Source: Agelaius tricolor
Lineage: Eukaryota > Chordata > Aves > Passeriformes > Icteridae
Reading direction: 5' to 3'
NCBI GenBank assembly: GCA_023055355.1
Contig: JALJCS010000018.1
Coordinates: forward strand, 2,170,001-2,234,000
DNA: 64,000 nucleotides
Position 1 is the first letter of the stretch. Each line of letters begins with the position of its first letter. This document shows positions 54,893-64,000 of the stretch, in pieces. The translations under genes and the position numbers were made by a program. Below the pieces are notes generated by a model that saw only the letters and a program-made list of their open reading frames with translations, made no database searches and had not been told where the DNA came from.

Positions 54893-56379
54893 CTAACTTT
54901 TCTAGGCCTAATCCAGGTGCAGCCCTTGTTTCCCGTTGGATCTGAGCCTCTGGAGCTGCTGGAGCTGAGCTGTGTCCCAGGAGGGCAGCTCGGTGTGCAA
55001 GCAGAGCAAAGCTTCCCCCAGAGCCGCCTGCAGGGGAGGAGCAGCCAGGCTGCCATTCCCAGGGGAGCTGGGGAGAGCATCCACCTTTCCCTTCTCACCC
55101 CTTCCACTCTGCTCTCTCACCCCTCATCTCCCTGTCCCTCCCTGCATCTCTCTTTCCCTCTTTCCCTTTTTTCTCCATGGAGATGACCAAATCAGAGACT
55201 CTGTGTCAACACCCCCTAGTAAGACCTGAATAATTTTTATTATTTTATTTCTAATTGATCAGTTTCCCCCTGCCCAGTGGAGCCTGTGTGGTGACCCCAG
55301 ACCATGTAGGACTCTAAAAGGACCCTCCACATCAGCTGGAAAATGGGATTCTCCTTGATTAAATGCTGGAATTAATTTCTGCATCTGCCACTGCAGAAAA
55401 CACTTCCCTGCCCTGCCAGTGAATGAGTTCAGCCCCTGGAAGAAATGAGTGGGAATCCACAGCTTTGGAGCATGCTGCAGATATTAAATCCCATTGTTTC
55501 ATGCAGCCCTGGGAAGCTCTTGGATGCTCCAGCACCAAGCACAGCATGAGCACAAACTGGGAGCAAACAGCTCCTTCCTGCAAGCAGGCAGGAGCAGCTT
55601 AATGGAATTCTGTTCCTGGCAGAGAGGAAGTCAGCCCGACCCCCTCATCTTCCCTGCCTTGAATGAGTTTGAGATCTGTGTTATTGAAAAGGGAAAAGGA
55701 AAAAAAAAATAAAAATCAAACCCTCGAGTCAAAGAGAAGAGGTTTGCATTCCCATCCTGATTCAGAAAATTGCTTGAGAACACACTTCACTCCCAAGCTC
55801 ACATTCCCACTCCTGCTTTGTTTTAGAGGGATTCAGGCCCTGATCCAAGGGGAAAAAATCCTGTGCAGATCTGGAGTGGTGCTGGAAGAAAGATTGCATT
55901 TCTCATACAAAATCCTCCTTCAAGTTGCTCTGAGCAGGAAGGTTCCTCTACCCCTTCAGCTGATGCTAAAATGGCTCCTTTTTCCTCACAAATCTCAGAA
56001 TCTCCTCATCCCTGTGGAGCTGAGTGAGCTCACCCTGCCCCAGGGCAGTGCTGGGGCACCCAGCAGGATCAGGGCATCCTTTGGATCCTCTCTGCAGCCA
56101 AACTGTTCCCTTGGTGGTGAGGGGTGCAGGGAAGATGTGATGCCAGGGAAGGTGGGATCCTGCCTGGCATTCCTGCTGGAAGCCCAGGACAGGTGCTGGG
56201 GACTGCACTTCCAGGTGTGGCTCCATAATGAGCCCTGTGTGGGATTATTTAGGATAACAAAATCCCACTGTTAATGTTAACAGCAGCCATAAATGTTCTT
56301 GCAAAGGATAACGAGCTCTGAAAGGCTCTGAAAGGTTTTGTGGGATCCCTGTCCTCTGCACAGGCTTGGATCAGCCACC
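54893..56379. other. Unique sequence, nothing recognised
   Basis: About 1.5 kb of single-copy DNA. It has a C/T-rich part at 55090-55180 and an A-rich run at 55698-55710. No coding signal is supported (203-codon frame at 55663-56274 without a recognised domain). Confidence 0.4.
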
Positions 56380-57075
56380 TCCCCATATCCCAGAGTGCCC
56401 TTGGATGGAGGAACAGAGCCTTCCCCTGCAAACCACCCCACATCCACAATCCTTTCCCAATTCCCATCCCTTTCCTGCTGCATTCAGTGGATTCAGAGCA
56501 AGGATGGGTAGTTCTAGAATAGTGGGAGCAGAGTTTTTCCCTGCAAACCACCCCATATCCACACTCTCTTCCCATTTTCCAACCCGTTCCTGCTAGATTC
56601 AGTGGATTCAGAGCAAGGATGGGCAGTTCTTGGATAGTGGGAATGGAACCTTTCCTTGCAAACCTCTCCACATCCACAATCCTTTCCCAATTCCCATTCC
56701 TTTCCTGCTGGATTTGGTGAATTCAGAACAAGGATGGATAGTTCTTGGATAGTGGGAGCCGAGTTTTTCCCTGCAAACCACCCCACATCCATGCTCTCTT
56801 CCCAATTTCCATCCTTTTCCTGCTGTATTTTGTGGATTCAGAGCAAGGATGGGCAGTTCTTGGATAGTGGGAATGGAACCTTTCCTTGCAAACCTCTCCA
56901 TATCCACAATCCTTTCCCAATTCCCATTCCTTTCCTGCTGCATTCAGCATATTCAGAACAAGGATGGGCAGTTCTAGGATAGTGGGAATGGAGCCTTTCC
57001 CTGCTCATCACATCCACACTCCTTTCCCAAAACCCATCCCTTTCCTGCAGCATTCAGCGGATTCACCACAAGGAC
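56380..57075. repeat. ~115-bp tandem repeat, 6 copies
   Basis: Copies are marked by TTTCCTGCTGCATTCAGTGG-like sequence at about 56471, 56586, 56701, 56816, 56932 and 57046. They also share CAAGGATGGGCAGTTCTTGG, 'ATAGTGGGAATGGA', 'TTTCC.TGCAAACC' and CCACATCCACAATCCTTTCC. Alternating variants suggest a two-unit higher-order pattern. I cannot trace the unit to CR1 or an LTR. Frames of 108-175 codons are array products. Confidence 0.93.
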
Positions 57076-57754
57076 GGGCACAGCCTCATTTCACGTGTCC
57101 TGGGGCACCTCCCGCTCCCTCCAGGCAAAATTCCTGCCCCTACTCCTCTCCTGTTCTTCCCTCCTGCCCCTGCTCCTCTCCTGCTCTTCCCTCAGGAGCA
57201 GCAGATCCCGAGCATCTCCCACTGCGGCCGCATCCCACCCGCAGCCACAGTGGCCAAGCGGTTCCCACGGCGGCCAATCCTGCGAGGAGGAGCCGATTAA
57301 AAACCTCCATTGTGAAAAAATGTCAATATTTACATTCTCCTGGTGAAGTTGTTCTTTTCCCGACTTTCTCCCAGAAGTGCCTGTTAGAGTGTTTTGAAAA
57401 GCCGCGGACCTAAGAGCAACACAACCCGCGACTGACAGAATTAATAAAAGAGAGGCTGGGACTTAAGAAAATAAGATGATATTAACAAGATAATTATCTC
57501 TCATCAAATTAGTCCAGAGGGAGCCGAGCCAAGCTCCACTCAGTAGCCTGGAAGGGAAGGAACCGGCAGGGGAAGCGATTTGTGTAACAACAATAGGAAC
57601 ACTCTGCCCTTGTGGAGGAAAGGGCTGCGAGCAGCGAGACTCCGCCGCGATAAGCGCCTCAGAAATGCAGATATGGGGAACCTTTTGTCTGCAGAGCTGC
57701 CAGCGCTGCAGCCTGATGGGCCAGCTGGCACCTGGGGAATGATCCAGAGCGGCT
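57076..57754. other. Putative conserved non-coding element (57290-57660) with CpG-containing flank
   Basis: Positions 57200-57300 carry several CpG including a GCGGCCGC site. Positions 57290-57660 are repeat-free, with AAAATGTCAATATTTACATT, GACAGAATTAATAAAAGAGA, ATGATATTAACAAGATAATT and TTTGTGTAACAACAATAGGA. The CpG retention outside an island and the motif content are unusual for this window and enhancer-like. Confidence 0.42.
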
Positions 57755-57868
57755 GTGCCACCAGGGATGTGCCACAGGGATGTGCCACCAGGGATGTGCC
57801 ACCAGGGATGTGCCACGGGGATGTGCCACGGGGATGTGCCACCAGGGATGTGCCACCGGCTGTGCCCC
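57755..57868. repeat. GATGTGCCACCAGG tandem repeat, about 8 copies
   Basis: Units of 12-15 bp: GATGTGCCACCAGG, GATGTGCCACAG, GATGTGCCACGGG. Short GC-rich minisatellite. Confidence 0.93.
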
Positions 57869-58000
57869 CATCCACCCTCACCCACCTTCCCCTGCTCTCC
57901 ACTCCTTCCCTGCGTGTTCCCCTCCACTCCCCGAATCCCGGTGAGTTGTTTCCATCCTCTGGATTTAACCCGGATTCAGCCTCGCTGGAGAGCTCGCACT
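57869..58000. other. Unique spacer
   Basis: C/T-rich single-copy DNA between two small arrays. Confidence 0.4.
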
Positions 58001-58120
58001 GACCCCATCTCTTCTTTAATCTCCCCCTTTTGCCACCACTGACCCCATCTCTTCTTTAATCTCCCCCTTCTGCCACCACTGACCCCATCTCTTCTTTTAT
58101 CTCCCACTTTTGCCACCACA
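58001..58120. repeat. 40-bp tandem repeat, three copies
   Basis: Three exact-length 40-bp units from 58001, 58041 and 58081: GACCCCATCTCTTCTTTAAT followed by CTCCCCCTTTTGCCACCACT. There are one to four substitutions between copies. Confidence 0.95.
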
Positions 58121-58745
58121 AAACCAGGGTGTGGACATCCCGTGTGAACAGGGGTGATCCTGGAGGAGCTGAGCTGATCCCAGAGGAGCTGAGCTGATCC
58201 TGGCTGATCCTGGAGGAGCTGAAGGTGCCAGGGACCGTTGGGAAAGGCTCTCCCAGGAAATTGGGCAGCAGGAGCAAGCCCAGCCATCCCAGCCCTGCCC
58301 CGAGCAGCACCAGCAGCCAGGGAGTCAAGGGGCAAATCCCAGCAGACAGCTCAGAGCAGTTTCTATCCCAACATCCAAATATTTCCCAGGACTGGACCCT
58401 AAATCCTCTCCTGGGGGAAATCCCTGCCCAGAGCTTCCCCCTCACACCACCAGCGAATCTCCTGGAGTTTATAAACACTCAGTTCCCTGTGTGTTCTCAG
58501 GCTCTCCAAGCCATGTGTTTGTCATTACCGAGCTGCCTTTGGGGTGCTTTAAGTCGCTTTGTTTCCATTCTTTGTTGCTGTCTCTGGAAGCACAAAGCCC
58601 CTGGAGGCGTTGGGTGTGCTCGGTTCCTCACCTCCCTGGCAGGCTGTGCCTTTGTGTGCTCCCCTAGATGGCAACTTCAGACAAGGGCTCACCCAGGGGA
58701 GTGGCTGTGAGCCCGACTGGCACAGGGGCTGCCATGGGGCAGGGC
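58121..58745. other. Unique sequence with a short GAGGAGCTGAGCTGATCC duplication
   Basis: Local tandem of GAGGAGCTGAGCTGATCC at about 58150-58200. The rest is single-copy. Positions 58737-58745 (GGGCAGGGC) are repeated on the far side of the following LTR. Confidence 0.4.
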
Positions 58746-59147
58746 TGTGTGGGGATGGTTGAGGGTCCCCAGGACGAGGTGAGAGATGAGAACCTCGACT
58801 CCGTGTTTCAGAAGGCTGATTTATTATTTTATGATATTATATGATATTAAAAATGCTATACTAAAACTATACTAAAGAAAGAGAAAGGAGACATCAGAAA
58901 GCTAGAAAGGAAAGGAATTAATAATAAAATCTTGTGTCTGACCAGAGTCTGACATAGCTGGCTGTCATTGGCCATTAATTAAAACCAGTTCACACGCAAC
59001 CAATCAAAGATGCACCTGTTGGTAAACCATCTCCAGACCACATTCCACAGCCATCAGATAATTATTGTTTACATTTCGTTTCTGAGGCCTCTCAGCTTCT
59101 CAGGAGAAAAACCCTAGTGAAAGGATTTTCATAAAATATCAGTGACA
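58746..59147 (-). mobile_element. Solo LTR, about 402 bp, with 9-bp matching flanks
   Basis: On the minus strand it starts TGTCACTGATATTTTATGAA and runs to CATCCCCACACA. The plus-strand flanks 58737-58745 and 59148-59156 are both GGGCAGGGC. TTTATT at 58820-58825 is the poly(A) signal in reverse. It is AT-rich, with a CACACGCAACCAATCAAAG CCAAT segment. An alternative left end at 58760 (TGAGGGTCCCC) would shorten it to 388 bp and lose the flanking match. It resembles a common passerine LTR as I remember it. No internal genes. Confidence 0.82.
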
Positions 59148-59344
59148 GGGCAGGGCCCCAGTTCTGCTGAACTCCCCCCGGTGCTGCAGGGACCAGAGCA
59201 GTGCCAGGCTGGGTGAAACCTTCTGGGAGGGTTTCTCTGAGCCTCTGCCTGTTTGGCTGTGCTGGGGATGTCACAGAGCCACAAACCCTGCTGGTGTCTT
59301 TGTTGTGCTCACTCAGGGAGTGGGAAATCTCGGGATCAGGGAAT
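59148..59344. other. Unique spacer
   Basis: Single-copy DNA between an LTR and a CR1 fragment. Confidence 0.4.
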
Positions 59345-59610
59345 CCCAGGCTGGGGAAGGCTGGGAGGGGCTCACCTGGTGCCTCCTCCCTGCTCCAGCA
59401 GGGCCATCCCAGGGCTCAGGGATGTCTGCAATATCCCCAGGCAGGGACACTCCACAGCATCTGTGGTCTCTGCCCAGGGCAGGAGTTCTGCCTCCTGGGC
59501 AGGGGGAATTGCTGGGATCAGTTCCTGCCCTTTCCTCTGGATGCCTCTGAGATCCAGAGCTGTCTGTGCTCCTGCTCTGCACTTCCAAGAGCTGCCCCCA
59601 CATTCCAGCC
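59345..59610 (-). mobile_element. CR1 LINE fragment, same type as 34835
   Basis: Minus-strand CR1: GGGGCTCACCTGGTGCCTCC, 'TCCCTGCTCCAGCAGGGCCATCCCAGGGC' and CAGGCAGGGACACTCCACAG. It shares extended similarity with the copy at 34835-35100, including GGGCAGCAGCTCTGCCTCCT-like sequence further in. Confidence 0.82.
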
Positions 59611-59910
59611 CTGGCTCCTGCAGGCAGTGGGAGGTGTGAGGTGTCCCCTTGTCCCATGGCAGGTCCCATGGGGCTCCCTGACTTCATCCCTGCTGGCACA
59701 GCCTCCCCTTGCTCTACCCATTCCTTCCTCTCCTGCTCACCCCCATCCTGCCCTTCCCTGAGCTGAGGATCCCACAGGATGGATGGGATGCTCCACCTTT
59801 GGAGCAGAAATGTCTGGAAAATAGGGCACAGCTGGTTCTTCCAGCAGACCCTGGATCTACAGAGCAACAGCCTCGAGGCCACTGCTCAACTGATGAGGTT
59901 TGTGCAGGTC
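59611..59910. other. Unique sequence
   Basis: Single-copy DNA. It may contain diverged CR1 continuation. No gene is recognised. Confidence 0.38.
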
Positions 59911-60235
59911 CTGACTGGGAGTTGAGGGATCAGAGGGATCCTCACTGGGAATTGAGGGATCAAAGGAATCCTCACTGGGAGTTCAGGGATCAGAGGGATC
60001 CTCACTGGGAGCTCAGGGATCACAGGGATCCTCACTGGGAATTGAGGGATCAGAGGGATCCTCACTGGGAGTTCAGGGATCAGAGGGATCCTCACTGGGA
60101 ATTGAGGGATCAAAGGAATCCTCACTGGGAGCTCAGGGATCACAGGGATCCTCACTGGGAATTGAGGGATCAAAGGAATCCTCACTGGGAGCTCAGGGAT
60201 CACAGGGATCCTCACTGGGAGCTCAGGGATCCATG
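59911..60235. repeat. 30-bp minisatellite, about 11 copies
   Basis: Strictly 30-bp units reading GGGATCCTCACTGGGAATTG, then AGGGATCAGA, with variants (GAGTTCAGGG, GAGCTCAGGG, CACAGGGATCC, AAAGGAATCC). Since 30 is a multiple of three, both strands stay open: WELRDQRDPH repeats plus, IPLIPQFPVR minus. Confidence 0.95.
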
Positions 60236-60392
60236 CCCTCCCCCAGCAGCAGGTGACAGACTCTGGGCAGCCCCTCTGTGGGGACACATGGGCAGGGTGG
60301 TGGGGACAGTGCCAGATGTTGTCCAGCTGCAAAAAGGCAGCCCCAGCTCAAGGTGTCACCCCCCGGTGCCCAGGGCTGCCATGCTGGCCTGG
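60236..60392. other. Unique spacer
   Basis: Single-copy DNA between two minisatellites. Confidence 0.4.
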
Positions 60393-60885
60393 GGCCACCA
60401 CCTGAGAGCCCCCAGTGCCACCACCTGAGAGCCCCCAGTGCCACCGCCTGAGAACCCCCCAGTGCCACCGCCTGGGAGCAGGGACCCAGTGCCACCACCT
60501 GAGAGCCCCCAGTGCCACCACCTGAGAGCAGGGACCCGGTGCCACCACCTGGGAGCCCCCAGTGCCACCACCTGAGAGCAGGGACCCGGTGCCACCACCT
60601 GAGAGCCCCCAGTGCCACCACCTGAGAGCAGGGACCCGGTGCCACCACCTGGGAGCCCCCAGTGCCACCACCTGAGAACCCCCCAGTGCCACCGCCTGGG
60701 AGCAGGGACCCGGTGCCACCACCTGAGAGCCCCCAAGTGCCACCACCTGAGAGCCCCCCAGTCCCACCACCTGAGAGCCCCCAGTGCCACCACCTGGGAG
60801 CAGGGACCCGGTGCCACCACCTGAGAGCCCCCCAGTGCCACCACCTGAGAGCCCCCAGTGCCACCACCTGGGAGCAGGGACCCGG
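60393..60885. repeat. GCCACCACCTGAGAGC minisatellite, 21-45-bp composite units
   Basis: Two modules are combined in changing order: GTGCCACCACCTGAGAGCCC-CCA (about 22-23 bp) and GGGAGCAGGGACCCG (about 15-20 bp). There are roughly 20 GCCACC(A/G)CCTG cores. The minus-strand frames of 140-383 codons (WWHWGLSGGGTG repeats) are array products, and the longest runs into flanking unique DNA. Confidence 0.95.
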
Positions 60886-61056
60886 TGCTGTTGTGGGCAC
60901 AGCTCCGAGCCCGGGGGAGCATCCTGGTGAATACACAGATGTTGTGGAGGGAATGAATGAGGAGATGAGTGAATGAAGAGTTTTGGCTTCTCCTGGCTCT
61001 GGAGGAAGCCGTGCTCTCCCTGAGCCTGCCCAGGGCTGCCAAGTGCAAAGCCATCC
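60886..61056. other. Unique spacer
   Basis: Single-copy DNA between the array and the poly-A run. Confidence 0.4.
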
Positions 61057-61082
61057 GGAAAAAAAAAAAAAAAAAAAAAAAA
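61057..61082 (+). repeat. Poly-A run of about 24 A
   Basis: Homopolymer A interrupted only at its right end (AAGAAAACAGGG). It might be a retroposon tail on the plus strand, but the sequence to the left has no recognisable source and no target duplication was seen. Confidence 0.9.
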
Positions 61083-62926
61083 GAAAACAGGGAAAACGAG
61101 TCAGTGAGCTAGAAAATGCCTGGGCTGTTGTGTGAAATTCCTCTGCACCAGCCCTGTCACTCCTCCTCAGCCTTGCAGCCGGCTCTGCCTTTGATGGGCG
61201 TCTCTGGGTGTAATTAAAGGTGACAGAGTGCTGGGGACAAACGGGGTGGGGCTCCCGGAGTGGCACCGCGGCCACCTCGGCGCTGCCTTGGCTTTGTCTC
61301 CTGGAGAGCTGCCAGCCACTTGCCCCCGGGATCACAGCCAGGGCAAGAGGCAAAATGTTTGGTGCCACTTCCAATTAGTAAATTATTTTATCTCCCGGGT
61401 CCCGGCTCCAAATCCGTGATGGCGGCTGGGAAATGCCTCCCGTGGCCGAGGAGATGGATGCACAGGAGATTTTTTTAATTTGAAGGAGAGATGGAACATC
61501 CTGCTCTGAAGCCTTAGTGTGCTCCAATCCCTTCCCAGCGTGGGCTGCAGCCCCCAGCCCCGCTGGGATACTGGGAGCACTGGTGAGGCAGGCTTTGTGT
61601 GTTAGTGGGTAATGATCCCGCTCCACAGGAACTGCTCCCGGCTCCCCACTGAGAAATCCGACCTGACACGGGGAGTCCGTGCTGGGAGAGCCCCCCCAGA
61701 GCTCGGGGAGCACATCCTGGAGCTCTGGGGGGGAGCAGAGCCTGGCACGGAGCCTGCATCTCCTCATGGCAAGGGGGTTTAGCCATGGGATTTTCCAGCT
61801 GGGCCTCCCCTCAGACCCCCAGGCACCACTGACCCCAGCCCACAGAAAAAGGGAACAGGAACAAATTCCAGAGGGTGAAGGTGTTGTTTATCCAGAGGTT
61901 TAGGTGTGCACGGTGAGGGGATGGAGTGTGAGAGGGCAGGGAATGGGGCTGGAGCCACCTCTGGGGCTGCAGCTCCCTGGGGCTCTCAGGTGGGCTTGGC
62001 CCCCTTTGCCAGCCCCCCACAGTCCCACCTTTCTCTCTCCTGCCATTGCAAACGCTCCTCTGGCCCTACAAACGCCCTGGGCTGAGCCCCTGCCCCTCAG
62101 AATCCTGCTTTTCCATCTTCCAGGACCAGCAGAGCTCCAACACCAGGTGCCAGGCCCAGCAGGGCCCAGGGCCTGCCTTGGTGCAAAGCTCAGCTGCCAG
62201 AGCCAGGAGAGCAAATCTCTCAGGGAAAACCTGAAAGGAAGGATTGAGGCTATTTCCTGTTGGATAAGAAAGTTGCTGAAGGTCTTGGAGCACACTCCAG
62301 GTTCAGGGCAGAGTTTTGGCACCTTGGAGTGGCTGCTGAGACCCGTCAGGGGCCCACAGCTCCTGGGAGCTGTGCAGAGGCTCCCTGGAGCAGAGACAAG
62401 GCTCTGCAGGAGCCTTAAACACATTGAAATGAGTGGCAAAGATAAAAGAGCAGAGATAAGCGATAAGAACTCACAGATGACAGCAGCACAATCTTCAGAG
62501 CTGCAGCAGGAGCAGGAAAAATGGCCATATTCAAATTCCCCGAGTATTATCTGGGAAAACAAGGAGTAATTACTCTGGCAGGAGATAACTCTCCCTTGCC
62601 TTGCCTCGCTCTGCACACGCAGCTCCAGAGGAAGTTTGGGTGACCTGCAAGTGGCACATCACACAAAATGAGCCTCAGAGCCCTCCCCGGGAACAGGAGC
62701 AGGGGCAGGAAGGCTCCACATTCCCTGCCAGTCCCGGGGGTTATTCCTGAGCCTGGAGCTCTGTTGATCTGAGCAATGTTCTCTGCTGGCTGAGACACCC
62801 TGCCCTCACCTCACTCTGTCCTATGGCACCTCCACCTCCCCCTGGGATCTTTTTCCAGGAATAGCCAGGATGCTCCTGCCCTTGGCTCGGCTGTCAGCTG
62901 GAGCTGGGAAGTGCCCAGGAAGGGTT
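61083..62926. other. Single-copy region; putative conserved non-coding DNA at 61140-61480
   Basis: The 61140-61480 part is repeat-free, CpG-containing and has GGGTGTAATTAAAGGTGACA and CCAATTAGTAAATTATTTTA. It resembles regulatory DNA. The remainder (61481-62926) is unremarkable, with a 221-codon plus frame at 61904-62569 that has no domain I recognise. Confidence 0.38.
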
Positions 62927-62971
62927 TGTGAAAGATGGGTAATGCCATGGCTGACTCTCACAATTAAAAGG

Positions 62972-63024
<53 letters not shown>

Positions 63025-63142
63025 GTTAAGAGAAGTTTTATAGTGTGTTTTACCCCCTTGTGTTGTTATCAGGGGTGCCCTGGGTTTGGGACATTTGGGA
63101 GGGTCACTCGTTCCTGTGGCAGCACCTGAGCCCCACTCAAGG
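62927..63142 (+). mobile_element. Truncated LTR (5' half) with AT microsatellite
   Basis: Starts TGTGAAAGATGGGTAATGCC, matching the start of the LTR at 63399. It ends abruptly after GAGCCCCACTCAAGG, where CR1-like sequence takes over. An (AT)23 tract (62975-63020) replaces the CCTGTGTGTATGCCAGG segment of the intact copy. From about 63045 to 63142 it appears identical to the matching part of the downstream copy. Confidence 0.88.
62975..63020. repeat. (AT)23 microsatellite
   Basis: Uninterrupted dinucleotide tract of 46 bases inside the truncated LTR. Likely polymorphic in length. Confidence 0.97.
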
Positions 63143-63398
63143 CCACCAATGACCATGTCCCTGAGTGCCACATCCACACTTCTTTTAAATCCCTGGGCAG
63201 CCTGTTCCAATGCTGGACAAGCCTTTTGGAGAAGAAATTGTTCCTAATATCCAATCCAAAGCTCCCCTGGTGCTTCTGCTGCTTTGTGCTTTCCCCACCC
63301 TTCAGGGCAGAGTGGCACAGAGGGGACAGTGCCACCTGCATGGCACTGCCACACCACACACAGGGCACCACCACCACTGGCTCCTGAGCCTCTCCCAG
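63143..63398 (-). mobile_element. CR1 LINE fragment joined to a truncated LTR
   Basis: Minus-strand CR1: 'CCACCAATGACCATGTCCCTGAGTGCCACATCCACACTTC', 'CCTGGGCAGCCTGTTCCAATGCTGGACAAGCC' and 'GAAGAAATTGTTCCTAATATCCAATCCAAAGCTCCCCTGG', fading out after about 63285. The CR1 3' tail expected on the left is missing because the LTR piece lies there. An internal deletion removes the 'GGATGGTGACTCCACCACTT' portion. Bases up to 63398 are undefined. Confidence 0.8.
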
Positions 63399-63815
63399 TG
63401 TGACAGATGAGCAATGCCATGGCTGACCCTCACAGTTAAAAGGCAAATATCCTGTGTGTATGCCAGGAGCAGTTTTATGGATTTATAGTTGTGTTTTACC
63501 CCCTTGTGTTGTTATCAGGGGTGCCCTGGGTTTGGGACATTTGGGAGGGTCACTCGTTCCTGTGGCAGCACCTGAGCCCCACTCAAGGTGTCAGGAAGGG
63601 ATCTCCACCCCTGGGCAGGGAAGGAGGAGTCGATGGACAGAACTTTGGGGGGGCTAAAGGGTTAAAAGGTGAAACCTCCATGGTGTGGGTGAGCACATGG
63701 TGGGGAAAATCCTCTGCTCCTGGTGCTGTAATATTTTCTCTATTCAGCCTGCTGTTGTGTTTTTGATAAGGTTTTAATAAACCTTTTAAATTGCTGGAAG
63801 TGAGCAGCATCTCTC
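63399..63815 (+). mobile_element. Full-length solo LTR, plus strand, close copy of the LTR at 15907
   Basis: Starts TGTGACAGATGAGCAATGCC and runs to about GTGAGCAGCATCTCTC. It has the AATAAA signal at 63776-63781. CTCTCCCAG occurs both before it (63390-63398) and at its right end (63811-63819). The true target duplication may be the 4-bp CCAG within this. Near-identical to the inverted copy at 15907-16324. No internal viral genes. Confidence 0.88.
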
Positions 63816-64000
63816 CCAGGTTTATTTATCACCGGGGCAAGGCAGCAGCTACATCAGCCACAGGGCAGCTCCTGTTTGGAGACTCCCCAAGGCACAGATC
63901 CCGGCTGTTCCTTTGTGTACATTCCCTGATGGATCTGTCAGCTGCTCATTTAGGGAATCACCCTCTGGGCTCACCTGTGCAGGGCCACCAAGTCCCGCCA
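63816..64000. other. Unique sequence at window end
   Basis: Short single-copy DNA. Nothing is recognised. Confidence 0.4.

Noticed and set aside
60223..61374. 383-codon minus frame
   Set aside because: Driven by the GCCACCACCTGAGAGC array. Flanking parts are unique but lack any recognised domain, and the frame crosses a poly-A run.
63491..63766. 91-codon frame conserved in two LTRs as a possible small gene
   Set aside because: The two copies are near-identical at DNA level because the LTRs are recent, so protein similarity gives no evidence of selection.

Overview
The window looks like intergenic or intronic DNA from a bird, most likely a songbird (passerine). The evidence is many 5'-truncated CR1 LINE fragments carrying the typical avian CR1 3' segment, several long terminal repeats (LTRs) of passerine-type endogenous retroviruses, and a very high density of GC-rich minisatellites. 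I identify these families from memory, without a repeat-library search. I found no convincing protein-coding exon, tRNA, rRNA or CRISPR. The long open frames on both strands fall inside tandem arrays whose monomers keep frames open, or inside retroelement fragments, so no CDS is annotated.

Layout. Positions 1-6.7 kb are dominated by six minisatellites (units of about 9, 25, 20, 10, 18-23 and 27 bp) and one CR1 fragment. Positions 6.7-12.8 kb hold a CR1 fragment, unique DNA, and a 1.4-kb satellite (9448-10838) that appears to have been amplified from an internal CR1 segment. Positions 12.8-13.6 kb are an extreme AT-rich block with strong strand asymmetry. Positions 14-18.8 kb contain three solo LTRs and three CR1 fragments. 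Positions 18.8-30 kb are mostly single-copy, with AT-rich stretches that look like conserved non-coding DNA, broken by CR1 copies, a solo LTR at 25042-25751 and a GGAAGGATTCC array. Positions 30-36.6 kb are a retroelement cluster (a 694-bp solo LTR, an old CR1 with reverse-transcriptase-region similarity, younger CR1s) with two minisatellites. Positions 36.6-44.7 kb are mostly single-copy, with short arrays, a 0.9-kb array at 41.4 kb and a CR1 at 43.1 kb. Positions 44.7-53.4 kb carry a degenerate array, an old CR1, two younger CR1s, an LTR at 51.0 kb, a 45-bp minisatellite and an A/C-only block. Positions 54-64 kb hold a head-to-tail LTR pair, a ~115-bp array, an LTR with 9-bp flanking repeats, more minisatellites, and at the end a truncated LTR, a CR1 piece and a full-length LTR.

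There is no operon or pathway. The organising theme is repeat biology: retroelement insertion, LTR-LTR recombination to solo LTRs, and tandem expansion, in at least two cases of CR1-derived sequence. Roughly 10 kb (about one sixth) lies in tandem arrays by my summed coordinates. That density suggests a subtelomeric or microchromosomal position, but chromosomal location cannot be read from the sequence.
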